From Neobacillus pocheonensis (GTDB lineage Bacteria; Bacillota; Bacilli; Bacillales; Cytobacillaceae): 64,000 bases of DNA. The position numbers were made by a program, and so were the translations under genes. The notes below the pieces were generated by a model. The model did not search any database, was not told the origin of the DNA, and saw nothing but the letters and a program-made list of their open reading frames with translations. Shown piece after piece: positions 38,983-48,611 of the stretch (position 1 is the first letter of the stretch; each line of letters opens with the position of its first letter). The stretch lies in assembly GCA_023702235.1 (NCBI GenBank), contig JAMQCR010000001.1:2108001-2172000 (forward strand). Reading direction: 5' to 3'.

Positions 38983-39882
38983 TTATGTCGTCACCATCAT
39001 TCCACCATTCACATGAATTGTTTGACCAGTTATATATGAACCGTCATCCGATGCTAGAAGCACATAAACGGGGGCAAGTTCATATGGCTGACCCGCCCGC
39101 TTCATCGGCACATCAGTTCCAAACGTCATAATGATTTCAGGCGGCTGTGTAGCTGGTTGTAATGGAGTCCATATGGGACCAGGTGCAACAGCATTCACTC
39201 GAATCCCTTGTTCCACAACGTTATTAGCCAACGCTCTCGTATAACTGACAATTGCTCCCTTTGTAGCAGAATAAGCGATTAAGGTTTCCTGTCCAGTATA
39301 GGCATTGACTGAGGTCGTGTTCACAATACTACTTCCGGCAGACATGTAGGGCATGGCTGCTTTTGTCAAGTGAAAAAAAGAAAGGATATTGATATCAAAT
39401 GTCGTTTGTAACTGGTCATCACTAATCTCCATTATGTTGTCTGTTACAAATTGAACTGCAATATTATTAATAAGGACATCCACTTTCCCAAATAATTCAA
39501 CCGTCTTTTTGACAACATATTGGCAATGTTCTTTATTCCTTAAATCACCTGGTATTAACAAACAAGGTCTTCCTCGTTTCTCAACTTCCTGCTTCGTTTC
39601 TACGGCATCCTGGTGTTCGTCATAATAAGCAATGACAATACTGGCTCCTTCCTTGGCAAACGCAACTGCGACTGCCCTTCCGATGCCGCTGTCCCCACCG
39701 CTGATGATTGCCACTTTATCCTTCAGTTTACCTGTCCCGATATAATTAGGGTTATCATAAATGGGGCGTGGTACCATTAGATATTCAAGTCCCGGCTGCC
39801 TGATTTGCTGCTGAGGAGGAAAAGTCAATGGAATCTCTTCACAATTCAACTCTGAACCAATATAAGGATATTTCGGGTTCAT
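38983..39882 (-). CDS. Short-chain dehydrogenase/reductase (YhxC/YhdF-like)
   Basis: This 299-residue SDR protein has an N-terminal extension of about 50 residues, then the cofactor motif AIISGGDSGIGRAVAVAFAK, the NNIA motif (VLINNIAVQFV), the catalytic Ser in IVNTTSVNAYTG, and Tyr and Lys in AYSATKGAIVSYTRAL. It ends SYITGQTIHVNGGMMVTT. The length and extension match the general-stress SDR group of Bacillus (YhdF, YhxC/YhxD), many of which belong to the SigB regulon. The substrate is unknown. It lies next to the 5' end of the broken Rieske gene. The gene is intact. Confidence 0.88.
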   Translation of the reverse strand: MNPKYPYIGSELNCEEIPLTFPPQQQIRQPGLEYLMVPRPIYDNPNYIGTGKLKDKVAIISGGDSGIGRAVAVAFAKEGASIVIAYYDEHQDAVETKQEVEKRGRPCLLIPGDLRNKEHCQYVVKKTVELFGKVDVLINNIAVQFVTDNIMEISDDQLQTTFDINILSFFHLTKAAMPYMSAGSSIVNTTSVNAYTGQETLIAYSATKGAIVSYTRALANNVVEQGIRVNAVAPGPIWTPLQPATQPPEIIMTFGTDVPMKRAGQPYELAPVYVLLASDDGSYITGQTIHVNGGMMVTT

Positions 39883-39979
39883 TCTAGCTCCCCACTCTCG
39901 GTTTCTTTATTGGAGTAGTATATTCCAATCCGGAAATTGGGTGCTTTTGTAAGTCAATGAAAAAAAACGGATTCATTTT

Positions 39980-40122
39980 TCACACAGTGATGATCACTTT
40001 TCCCTGAGCGTGCCCTTCTGTAAAATACGTGAAAGCTTCGGGAACTTCACTCAATTTATAACGTCTATCAATAACAGGTTTTACTTTGCCTGCTTCAAAA
40101 AGTTCTTTCATAAAAATCAGAT
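39980..40122 (-). pseudogene. Zinc-type MDR oxidoreductase, C-terminal remnant
   Basis: The minus strand reads FMKELFEAGKVKPVIDRRYK followed by LSEVPEAFTYFTEGHAQGKV and IITV, then a stop at 39980. This is the typical end of NADPH:quinone reductase-like medium-chain dehydrogenases. The upstream 270 or so residues are gone, replaced by AT-rich sequence. Confidence 0.75.
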
Positions 40123-40323
40123 GTAATTGTTTAGTAGAAAATAAAAATACTATATAGCTGTTAATTTATAAATAGACCAACGGCTAATGATTTTTATTTT
40201 AGATGATGCTTTTTCCTAATCAAGGGTCCTATATAATCTATAAAATATAAAAACGAGTAACTAATAAAAGTTGCTCGTTTATTTGTGGAGTGACCAATTT
40301 ATTTTTAAGAGGACATTTATAAC
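40123..40323. other. Intergenic region with terminator
   Basis: AT-rich DNA without a gene. Its only clear element is the hairpin at 40253-40278. Confidence 0.35.
40253..40278 (-). terminator. Terminator of the Xaa-Pro peptidase gene
   Basis: ACGAGTAACT and AGTTGCTCGT form a 10-base stem with one mismatch around six bases. On the minus strand TTTTTATATTTT follows. It is about 45 bases past the repaired stop at 40324. Confidence 0.75.
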
Positions 40324-41569
40324 TTATTTTTTCATAAATTCTTCAATTTCTTCAACAGATCGGAATATATCTTTTGAAAGAACCTCATGACCTTCTTCCG
40401 TCACTAACACATCATCTTCAATCCTTATTCCGATTCCTTCTTCTTCGATATATAGACCAGGCTCAACTGTGAGCACCATTCCAGGTTGTAAGACCAAATT
40501 CTTATAATTGCCAACATCATGAGTATCTAGGCCTTAGAAAATGACTTACACCATGATAATAATACTTGCTGATTTCACTTTCTTCATTTATTAACCCGAC
40601 TTTCATACACTCTTCAGCTAGGATATTCTTTGTATGTTCATTCAATTTGGCAAATGGGACACCTGGCTTAATGAGTTCTGTGGTTTCTCTTAATGCTTTT
40701 AAAACAATATTATAGAATGTTTTTTGTTTTTCTGTAAACTTACCATTCACTGGAAAGGTGTAACTAATATCAGCATTGTAATGGTGGTATTGTGCACCTA
40801 GATCAAGAAGTACCAGGCTGCCCTTTTCAATCGTTGCATTATTTTTTTCATAATGAAGAACCGTCCCATTTTGACCACTTGCCAAGATCGTAGGAAAAGC
40901 ATAATGGTTTATACCATTTGACTTTAGGGTAAAATCAAAATAAGCTTCAAGCTGATATTCCTGCATACCAGCTTTGGCATGACCCATTATGTTTTTAATT
41001 CCTTCATATGTAATTGTAATAGCCTGCTTAATTTTCTCGATTTCTTCAGGTGTTTTAAAAACACGTAACTCACAAATTTCTGGATACACATTTTTCATTT
41101 GAAGGAATGGATAATTTGTCTGTAATTTAGCTGCAAATTGTTGTGCTTTTGTAGTTACTGATTCTAACTCTCTTCTTTCTAAATCTAAATATATATTCGC
41201 TAGTGGGTTGGTAAAGAGTGTTCGGGTCAACAGAGTTTCAAATTGATCGATAAATTGGATATTACTGATTCCAGAGACTTCCCCGGCTGCTTCTTTTGAG
41301 ATCGTCTTTCCTACCCATTTTTCTAGTATTGGGTCTGATTTTTCTATTAATAGATATTCCTCTACTTTATTATTTATTTTAAGGGCGAAAAAGATAATAT
41401 TCGGGTCGTCAAGACCCGTTACGTAATAAAAGTTACGGTTTGGCACAAACGGATAGGCCTCATCAGCAGATTTCTGTGGTGCTTTTCCAGCAAATAAAAC
41501 AAGCAGTGACCGGTCTTCTAGCTTCTCATATAGGCGATTACGATTTTCTATATAAAAATCCTTTTGCAT
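40324..41569 (-). pseudogene. Aminopeptidase P family (M24B) peptidase, one frameshift
   Basis: This M24-type metallopeptidase removes N-terminal residues before proline. The N-terminal creatinase-like domain (residues 1-150) is followed by the pita-bread catalytic domain. Metal ligands are in LVLLDLGAQYHHYNADISYT and GVSHFL, and after repair in [20 protein letters not shown]. The frame breaks at about 40534, where CTAAGGCC appears to contain one extra base before GGCC (expected [12 protein letters not shown]), hiding the last 65 residues. ATG 41569 follows AAGAGGGGTACTAAG. The repaired product is 420 residues. The mixture of family features (long N-terminus, GVSHFLGLDTHD) favours aminopeptidase P over prolidase. 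Confidence 0.85.
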
Positions 41570-41755
41570 CTTAGTACCCCTCTTCAACTATGTAGTTTTA
41601 TAGATTAATTTTACTATATTAAGCATACTAAAGTTTAGTTTTAAACTTACGGTGGATAGGCTTCTCAATTGGCGGATCATCGTAACCAGTTGAATCAAGT
41701 TGCCATGCCTCCATTGAGATATACAAATAGCTTGATCAGAGTCTTCTCCATCAAT

Positions 41756-42900
41756 TCACTTTCCGCAGCATTTTTTATATTTTTTGCCGCTTCCACATGG
41801 ACATGGATCATTACGGCCTACTTGATTTTCCATTTGAATCGGAACGCTTTGCAGTAAATTCTCCTGCTGCATCTCTCTTCCTATTGCTACTTGTCTCCAC
41901 TCTTCTAGGTCAGGGTGCTGTTCGCCCAAAATGGAATAATAACTATAAACCGTTTCTTCCATATCAACAAGGCCTGAGAAATACTCCTTTTTTATATGGT
42001 CGCTAATTTCAGGTAGTGCCTCTTTAGATAGTTGATGACAAAGTGCTTCGATAAGTAAATCTTGCTCATCAAATTCTTCTGCCTCACGGTAGGCCTCCTT
42101 AAAACCTGTACAGCGAGGTCTGATTTAATATTCTCGATAACTGAACTCGCAAAAATAATTGATTCCTCTCTCTTTAAATAAGGTTCTACCTCTTTCACAA
42201 CCTCATCCGATTGAAATCGAATTAACGCAGCTGCAACTTCTTCTAACAAGATGTCATCATCCCTTACTAACAGGCTAGCAAGTATCGGGATATGTTTTTC
42301 CAGTTTTAGTAATCCAATCATATAAACCGCCAAATATCCATTATACGAAAACCCATGTTGTTTTAATTCCTCTTGAATAAGAGTATCGATTTCGTCTTCT
42401 GTAATCCACCCCTTTTGAACAATACACGATGCCAGTTTTTTCGCTTTTATGTATAGGTCATGCTGATAAGAATCCGCCCGTTCGAGGGCATTTAATGTTT
42501 TTCCATATTCGGTGTAAACTTCTTCCTCCGTCCCATTTATGAGAAACTCATATAATGGCCACAAATCCTTACGAATAATTCTTTCTAACGGCTCTCTATA
42601 TTTAAGCGCAAGTTCCTGGTCAATATGGTCTAACAATTTCAACGTTAAATGAATCTTCGATTGATCCATCAAAGGGATATTTTCTATTAGAATTTTGATG
42701 GCCTCTTCATTGATCGTTTGTTTTTCTATATAGATTAAAATGGAGGTTTGCTTTTCTTTGTTTGCAAAAGCTTCTTTCAATAATTCTACCGTCCATTCTT
42801 CCGGTACATTTGGAAAATCGTGTAGAGCTTGAAGCACAGTTTCTTGAATTAAAAGATCATTGCTTATTAAGTGCGGTTTAATTTTTTCTAAAAATGTCAT
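41756..42900 (-). pseudogene. HEAT-like repeat protein with C-terminal SEC-C motif, one frameshift
   Basis: Repaired, this is a 381-residue protein. Residues 1-290 consist of helical repeats of HEAT type (ILIYIEKQTINEEAIKILIE, then ASLLVRDDDILLEEVAAALI). The C-terminus is a SEC-C zinc motif ([20 protein letters not shown]). The frame breaks at 42098, where the minus strand TTTTAAGGAGGCC has lost an A (expected [18 protein letters not shown]), three bases from GGCC. SEC-C motifs bind zinc and SecB or ribosomes; stand-alone SEC-C proteins with helical repeats are widespread and mostly uncharacterised. ATG 42900 stands alone, with RBS AAAGGA further upstream. Confidence 0.8.
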
Positions 42901-43216
42901 CGTGTTAGTCCTTTCACTCTACTTTTACTAAAACTCCATTTTAAATAGATTGGTTTATCATCATTATTACCAAAATCAATCATTTGTCTTTAACAAAAGT
43001 CCAAAATTATCGCAATACGCCTTACTTAGGTTTTCAACCTCTTTTATCTCAATGCCACGATTATATAAGGTATCTTATTTTCAGGTAGAGAGGATGGAAT
43101 AATTGTAATAGCCTGCCTTTACTGGCGAATATGCTGATTTCATTTGTGAAAATAATCCCTTTCTTCATCCGATGCATGAAGTTTTTTTCCCATTGTTCCA
43201 ATTGACATAAATTTAA
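42901..43216. other. Intergenic region, possibly with a gene relic
   Basis: About 315 bases. On the minus strand RGIEIKEVENLSKAYCDNFG can be read before a stop near 42985, but it is interrupted upstream. It could be the end of a decayed gene. I cannot assign it. Confidence 0.25.
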
Positions 43217-43423
43217 CTACCTATTTTTAGTTATTTTCTGCTCTTCCCTATATTTATTTAAACATTTTTTGCATATACAATGTTTTCTCCGACTTTCTAC
43301 AGGAACTAATTCAAAGATTTCATTAGGAAATTCTTCTATGTCGCACCAACAGTTACCGTGTTCACCAGCACCTGTCATACATTCGTTTTCTTCTCCACAA
43401 ATAGGACAATACTTATTAATCAA
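43217..43423 (-). CDS. Cysteine-rich CWC-family small protein
   Basis: This 68-residue protein contains the pattern CPICGEENEC, then GNCWCDIEEFP and CICKKCLNKYREEQK, which defines the cysteine-rich CWC family. The eight Cys probably bind zinc. The start is TTG 43423 behind GAGGAGTGGTTGTAA. The function of the family is unknown. It stands as a single gene 57 bases downstream of the DinB gene on the same strand, so the two could be cotranscribed. Confidence 0.8.
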   Translation of the reverse strand: MINKYCPICGEENECMTGAGEHGNCWCDIEEFPNEIFELVPVESRRKHCICKKCLNKYREEQKITKNR

Positions 43424-43479
43424 TTACAACCACTCCTCAATCCCTCACAATATAGGTCAAATATGATATTAAACCATTT

Positions 43480-44016
43480 TTATTTAAATTCCGTTTTAAC
43501 GGAACCGATATAAAATTCATTAATTATTTTACGATGATGAAGTTCGTGACCTGCAAGAATAATTACAAGTGCACGGACAGAAACTTCAGAACCGTTAGCA
43601 ATACCTCGTCTTAACCAATCTTCTGAATTTAGACTCTTTAACAATTGTAAAGTAGATTTGCGAACAATTGTCAAATTCACCAAAAGGTCCTCCATCGACT
43701 GTTTATCAAATGCTGCACTTTGAACATAAACATTTTTATCATAACTTGGGAGAGATATGGCTTCTCCTCTTGCTATACAAAGGAGTGTATAACCTAAAAT
43801 CCGCTCAGTATCAGTAAGATGACCAATTACTTCTTTCAAACTCCATTTATTAGGAGAGTATTTAAAAAGCCCCTGCGTATCGGATATATCCTTAAACAAG
43901 ATGGTAGTTTCCTTATTCTGTTGCTCCAATATTTTTAATATATCCCCGTCAGGCACCAAGTTCACGTACTTAGAAAAATATGCATCATATTCACTTTTTA
44001 CTGGTCTTTTCTCCAC
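43480..44016 (-). CDS. DinB-family protein
   Basis: This protein of about 178 residues is a DinB/YfiT-type four-helix bundle. The three metal-ligand His are in EVIGHLTDTERILGY and in LAGHELHHRKIINEFY. The start is uncertain: the open frame reaches TTG 44034, but GAAAGGG is best placed for GTG 44016. DinB-like proteins include bacillithiol-dependent transferases (BstA) of Bacillus, which act in thiol metabolism and detoxification; that role is possible here. The gene is intact. Confidence 0.85.
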   Translation of the reverse strand: MEKRPVKSEYDAYFSKYVNLVPDGDILKILEQQNKETTILFKDISDTQGLFKYSPNKWSLKEVIGHLTDTERILGYTLLCIARGEAISLPSYDKNVYVQSAAFDKQSMEDLLVNLTIVRKSTLQLLKSLNSEDWLRRGIANGSEVSVRALVIILAGHELHHRKIINEFYIGSVKTEFK

Positions 44017-44308
44017 ATTTGTCATCCCTTTCAAATTTCATTTTACGAGGTTAATTAGCTGGTTTTTCGTTATTTATAGCAGAATTTTAAAAGTGGTTAA
44101 TAAGACACCATCTATTTCATTAACCTTTAATTTTTAATTTAAAGAACTGTTTAAATACATATTCTGTAAAAGATTAATGAATTCCTTTTTCAACTGAGGA
44201 GTTCGAAAGAATGTCGAGAAGTCTTTTGAATTATTTTTTAAAAAATTAAAATATTCAGTTATAATTATTTATAAATCCTAATGTATAAAAACACGGAGGT
44301 AAGGAATT
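44017..44308. other. AT-rich intergenic region
   Basis: It separates the divergent DinB and small membrane-protein genes. It is very AT-rich, and no clear hairpin or promoter could be fixed. Confidence 0.25.
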
Positions 44309-44518
44309 GTGAACAAGAAAAATAATATTGTTAAATTAAATACGTATAAAAAATTAAAAAAACGAAAAAACCGAAAAAATAAACCTGGGTTTGTCTTAAT
44401 ATCCTTTTATATATCCATTGTTTCGGTCTTGTATGCTTTTCTATATTTTGATGCTACATCGCATATCACCTTAGATATTAAAACATTTACTGAAACTCAC
44501 GCTTTTCTGTATAAGTGA
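44309..44518 (+). CDS. Small basic membrane protein, 69 residues
   Basis: GTG 44309 follows ACGGAGGTAAGGAATT and encodes a 69-residue protein. It has a very basic N-terminus (KKLKKRKNRKNK), one membrane segment (GFVLISFYISIVSVLYAFLY) and a short outside tail DATSHITLDIKTFTETHAF. The plan of a basic head, one membrane span and a D-T-S...DI-TF motif faintly recalls the start of TapA/YqxM, the biofilm fibre assembly protein. It is far shorter, so this is only a hint. No biofilm genes are adjacent. Confidence 0.55.
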   Translation: MNKKNNIVKLNTYKKLKKRKNRKNKPGFVLISFYISIVSVLYAFLYFDATSHITLDIKTFTETHAFLYK

Positions 44519-44695
44519 AAAATCAATGGGTGCATTTTAGACACTGAAAAATCTTTATGCAAAATGTGCTTTAAAATAGGAGCCAATTCTAGATACTTGG
44601 TTAATGGGATATTATGTTAAAATATGATGTAAGAGGGCTGAGTAATCCATATTGAAAAATCAACTGACGGTATGTCAAAAAAGGGGACATTAAAA

Positions 44696-44991
44696 ATGAC
44701 AACTTCAAAGAAAAGTTTAAGGACTTGCGTCAAAGGACACCAATACTATAAAAGTAGTGATTGTCCGACCTGCCCGATTTGTGAGAAAGATCGGAAACCT
44801 GAAAACGGATTTCTTTCACTACTCTCGGCACCAGCCAGACGAGCATTGGAGAACAATGGGATAACTTCTTTACAACAGCTATCAAACTTTAGTGAAAACG
44901 AGATTTTGCAATTTCACGGTATTGCCTAGGCTCTTTACCTAAACTTAGGACTGCTTTGCAGACAAATGGGTTATCATTCAGACCAGAATAG
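44696..44991 (+). pseudogene. Zinc-ribbon protein with RNA polymerase alpha-CTD-like domain, one frameshift
   Basis: Repaired, this is a 98-residue protein. Residues 8-32 carry a Cys cluster (CVKGHQYYKSSDCPTCPICE). Residues 45-98 resemble the helix-hairpin-helix fold of the RNA polymerase alpha C-terminal domain (APARRALENNGITSLQQLSN, then LQFHGIG and LPKLRTALQ). The frame breaks at 44922, where ATTGCCTAGG should be ATTGGCCTAGG; then LGSLPKLRTALQTNGLSFRP and a stop at 44991 follow. ATG 44696 is chosen because of AAGGGGACATTAAAA before it. Such small alpha-CTD-like proteins are common in Bacillus and may touch DNA or polymerase; their role is not established. Confidence 0.75.
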
Positions 44992-45457
44992 AATGAATAC
45001 AGGATGAAATTATAGATTTAAAGAAGCAAGTGGAGAAAATACATATAAAAAGAAAAGTAAGAATAAGAAATAGAAGGAATTTTAGCATCATTCCGTTTTG
45101 GATAGGAACTCATTCCTCTATCAAATGGAAATTATAGGTGTGTGAATTTTCAATTGACAATGATACCTTTTTCATTGTTATTTATTGTCTCTTACCTCTA
45201 GATCGAACTCGTTAGATAAAGACCTACTATAGGTCCTTTTTATTTTCACAATAAAAGGTCTAATTATCAATCGTCTAGCAAATTAAGCGGGTAACTTGAT
45301 AAGAGAAATAAAAGACTACACTGCAATTCGAATAACTAGTAAAAAACGGTAAAAAAATTAAGAAATTATTAATAGGTTTAAAATAAATAATTAAGAACCT
45401 AACATTATAATTGTTTTAGCATAAAGGCAATTATTTAAAATGTAGGAGGAGCTTATT
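44992..45457. other. Intergenic region with terminator
   Basis: Some 466 AT-rich bases without a convincing gene. The only clear element is the hairpin at 45221-45245. The promoter of the membrane-protein gene must lie between it and 45440. Confidence 0.4.
45221..45245 (+). terminator. Rho-independent terminator
   Basis: GACCTA and TAGGTC pair around CTA, followed by CTTTTTATTTT. It probably ends the transcript of the alpha-CTD-like gene, although it is 230 bases away. Confidence 0.6.
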
Positions 45458-47014
45458 TTGACGCAAAATTTAGCCCAAGCAGAAAAAACAAATATTGGCA
45501 TGCAAGCGAACCAAAATAAATTGAAAATGTTACTTAACAAGGTACCACAGATTACTATTTTCTTCTGGATTATCAAGATTTTATGCACAACTGTCGGTGA
45601 AACATTTGCCGATTTCCTAAATTTCAACCTCGGATTCGGTTTAACTAACACCACCATTATTATGGGAGTAGCGTTTTTCATCGTATTGTTTCTTCAATTT
45701 CGAGCAACGAAATATGTTCCAGGGATTTATTGGGTAACGGTTGTCCTAATAAGCGTATTTGGTACGTTGGTAACGGATAATCTGACAGACGGAATGGGAG
45801 TGCCTCTGGAGGTTAGTACAGCAGTTTTCTCCGTGCTTTTAGGATTAACTTTTCTTTTTTGGTATCTTAGTGAAAAAACACTCTCAATACACTCGATTTT
45901 TACAAGAAAAAGAGAAGTTTTCTATTGGCTTACCATTCTCTTCACATTTGCACTTGGAACAGCAGTCGGAGATTTATATTCCGAACAACTCGGTTTTGGT
46001 TATCTTAAAACAGGAATAACCGTTATTATTATCATAGCTTGTATATTTTTGGCATATAAATCAAAACTTGATGGGATATTAGCATTTTGGGTTGCCTATA
46101 TTCTTACTCGTCCACTCGGAGCATCAATAGGTGATTACCTATCTCAGCCAAAAGTTAATGGCGGGCTAGGTTTAGGGACAACCGTTACTAGTGTAATTTT
46201 TCTTGTAGCTATTCTAGCAATCATCATTCTCCTTGCTGTTACAAAAATTGATATAAACTCAAAAAGAGAAGCAGCAGAAACGAACCAACCGAACGGAAGC
46301 AAGAAAAATGTTTTGACACAAACCATTGTGGTACTGTGTATTTTCTTAGTTGGTGGGATAGGCGGTTACGTGTGGAGAAGTAATAATATAGCATCGCAAA
46401 CCACTTCTACACAAGCTACTTTAGGTGGGCAATTAACAAATTTTATTAAAATTGAAAATGATATGCTAAATGCTGTAAACTCAAATAACTTTACTTTGGC
46501 TAAAAAAAGTGCGGACGATTTGGAACATCAATGGGACGCATCGGAACCTAAACTTAGAAAAATAGATGGCACAACATGGACAAAAATTGATGGAACGTTC
46601 GACGTTGTATTGTCAACAGTTCGTTCTTCAAATCCTGATGCCAGCAAGTCCAAATCTGCACTTAACAATTCACTTGGCGTCCTAAACGGAGCAAATAAAT
46701 TAGCATCGAAAACTGCTTCTTCACAAAATACATTATCTGGACAATTAACAGATTTTGTTAAAATTGAAAGTGATATGTTAAACCATGTAAACTCAAATAA
46801 CTTCACTTCGGCGAAAAAAAGTGCTGACGATCTGGAACATCAATGGGACACATCGGAACCTAAACTTAGAAAAATAGATGGAACAACATGGACAAAAATT
46901 GATGGAACGATTGACGTTGTATTATCATCAGTTCGTTCATCAAATCCTGATGCCAACAAGTCCAAATCTGCACTAAACTATTCGCTTAATATTATAAACG
47001 GAGCAAATAAATAA
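45458..47014 (+). CDS. COG4705-like membrane protein with two extracellular helical repeats
   Basis: This 518-residue protein starts at TTG 45458 behind AGGAGGAGCTTATT. Residues 30-265 have eight or nine hydrophobic segments with four variants of one motif: TTVGETFADFLNFNLGFG, GTLVTDNLTDGMG, GTAVGDLYSEQLGFG and GASIGDYLSQPKVNGGLGLG. This matches the uncharacterised COG4705 membrane family. Another membrane segment at about 290-310 is followed by two copies of a roughly 100-residue helical domain (SADDLEHQWD, EPKLRKIDGTTWTKIDGT), predicted outside the cell. The two copies are nearly identical, also in DNA. The function is unknown; the family is often linked to metal or stress transport. A terminator follows at once, so it is a single-gene unit. 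Confidence 0.75.
   Translation: MTQNLAQAEKTNIGMQANQNKLKMLLNKVPQITIFFWIIKILCTTVGETFADFLNFNLGFGLTNTTIIMGVAFFIVLFLQFRATKYVPGIYWVTVVLISVFGTLVTDNLTDGMGVPLEVSTAVFSVLLGLTFLFWYLSEKTLSIHSIFTRKREVFYWLTILFTFALGTAVGDLYSEQLGFGYLKTGITVIIIIACIFLAYKSKLDGILAFWVAYILTRPLGASIGDYLSQPKVNGGLGLGTTVTSVIFLVAILAIIILLAVTKIDINSKREAAETNQPNGSKKNVLTQTIVVLCIFLVGGIGGYVWRSNNIASQTTSTQATLGGQLTNFIKIENDMLNAVNSNNFTLAKKSADDLEHQWDASEPKLRKIDGTTWTKIDGTFDVVLSTVRSSNPDASKSKSALNNSLGVLNGANKLASKTASSQNTLSGQLTDFVKIESDMLNHVNSNNFTSAKKSADDLEHQWDTSEPKLRKIDGTTWTKIDGTIDVVLSSVRSSNPDANKSKSALNYSLNIINGANK
46413..47014 (+). repeat. 312-bp tandem duplication within the membrane-protein gene
   Basis: AATTAACAAATTTTATTAAA at 46431 corresponds to AATTAACAGATTTTGTTAAA at 46743, a spacing of 312 bases or 104 codons. 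The match extends through both domain copies with only scattered differences, which points to a recent in-frame duplication. Confidence 0.85.
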
Positions 47015-47021
47015 AAAATTT

Positions 47022-47049
47022 AGGAATCGCAAAATGCGGTTCCTTTTTT
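47022..47049 (+). terminator. Rho-independent terminator of the COG4705-like gene
   Basis: AGGAATCGCA pairs with TGCGGTTCCT around AAA, then TTTTT. It starts 8 bases after the stop codon. Confidence 0.85.
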
Positions 47050-47202
47050 GTCGAACGAAGTAAGTTTGTGAAATATTGTTCTTAAGCTTACGGAGGGCTT
47101 TAAATTAATAAGCATAGATTGTAAATATTAGAAATGCCTCAGTATAGTAGCTTAGCCATTTTATTTTTACTTACAATAACAGATACAAAATACGGTATCA
47201 CC

Positions 47203-48418
47203 TTATTTTTTTACTCTTATTTCCCCAGGTATGGCCGTCCAGTATTTAGGGTCTTCTAAGCCGAGCCGCCAAATCCCAATTCCTTGTAAGTTATATTTTT
47301 CCACAAGGTTTAGTTTAAACTTTAGACTGTAACTATCCTCAAACCAGGCTTGATGGCTATGATTTTTTTCATCTATATAACCGAAATAAGGTGTTTGCGA
47401 GCGGGAGTCCCAGATAATTTTCGCTTTATATTTTGTTTTCTGCCCCATTAATAGTGCATAGGAGCTATAAAAGGCTTTGTTTGCTGTTGTGTCCCAGTCC
47501 CATCCATAACCGGCGATACCGAGTAAAATTTTTGCTGGCGGTACTCCTTGCTTCAAAGCAAAACGAATCGTTGCTTCTGTCCAATCAACCGATGCCGTTG
47601 AACCGGGTGTTGTTCTTGGATTGTGTTCATCGTATGTCATAATCATTAACCTATCTGCAAATAGACTAAGCTTTCCGTAATCAAACCAAGGTGACCAAGG
47701 ATTAGCACGCGCATCACCTGTGTTTGCCGGGACTGAAACCGTCACTGCTCTTCCATCACGATGCAGTGCATCAGACAATTTTTTTATCATCAAACTAAAG
47801 GAATCTCGGTCAGTCAAAAACAAATTTTCCATGTCAATATTTATTCCGTCATACCTGAACTGATTCATTTCATTTCGTAAGTTTTGAATGAAAACACTGC
47901 GGTTGGTATCGTTATCAATTACATTACGCGCTACTTGCTTGCCTTTTTCTACGGTTTCATAAAAGAGATTGTGAACAACTAGATATACCTTCACATGTTT
48001 TTCATAGCGCTCTGAATAACCTTTCTCTTATGATCTGCTGGAACCGAATCTATAAGACTGCCTGGACGTTTATCATCAAGCTTGTACCAAAAGGGGGCAA
48101 TGATGCTTAAATTGGTGAATTGCGCATTAACTGTAGGTTGAGACCCTGGATACGTTCCTTCCTGTTCTGTGTAAAAACCTAAAACTTCACGAGAGGTTTT
48201 ATTTGTATTGTGCCCCTGCACTTTCTGGCTAGACGTTTCAAAGTAACCTGGATGAAAATCCCGCAATTGATCTTGCGAAGGTTTCCCTATCCCGTATGTA
48301 TTTTTACGTACCATATAATGGCTGGTTTCATTTCTTTGTGACTGACTGCAGGATGACATTAGTAAAAAGGCATGCTTAAAGAAATGATAGTGAATGACCG
48401 ATAACAGTAACGCGACAT
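47203..48418 (-). pseudogene. GH18 glycosidase lipoprotein (YaaH/YdhD-like), one or two frameshifts
   Basis: This protein has a lipobox (LLMSSC) followed by a polar linker and a glycoside hydrolase 18 domain. The catalytic motif is YDGINIDMENL; RLMIMTYDEHNP, KILLGIAGYGWDW and YNLQGIGIWRLG complete the barrel. Spore-germination hydrolases of the YaaH/YdhD group share this form and act on cortex peptidoglycan. The frame breaks at about 47995 between VIQ and RYEKHVKVYLVVHN. At the 5' end the open frame starts only with MSSC at 48359. Adding one T to the run at 48362-48366 would open MSRYCYRSFTIISLSMPFLL before the lipobox, from an ATG at 48418 with an AGGTG-type site, giving a normal lipoprotein signal. 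Confidence 0.75.
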
Positions 48419-48518
48419 CCCATACACCTACTTCTCCGCTATGTTTATTTCTTAAGTTGATGAAAAAAGTTGTAACTTATTCACGAAATAATATCTAAGT
48501 ATCCCCTTTTCAAACCCC

Positions 48519-48558
48519 ATTTCCTAATTTTCCTTTTAAAGGCATGAATTTAGGAAAT
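48519..48558. repeat. Inverted repeat upstream of the antiporter gene
   Basis: ATTTCCTAA at 48519-48527 is the reverse complement of TTAGGAAAT at 48550-48558. It lies about 55 bases before the antiporter start and could be an operator or attenuator. Confidence 0.4.
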
Positions 48559-48611
48559 AATAATTGAAAGAGTTCTTGGAATAACTTTGGCAGTTTTAGG
48601 GGGAAGAGACT

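Noticed and set aside
45900..46300. Four GxxxGD motifs as metal-binding sites of a known transporter
   Set aside because: The motif pattern fits the uncharacterised COG4705 family only; no established transporter signature is present.
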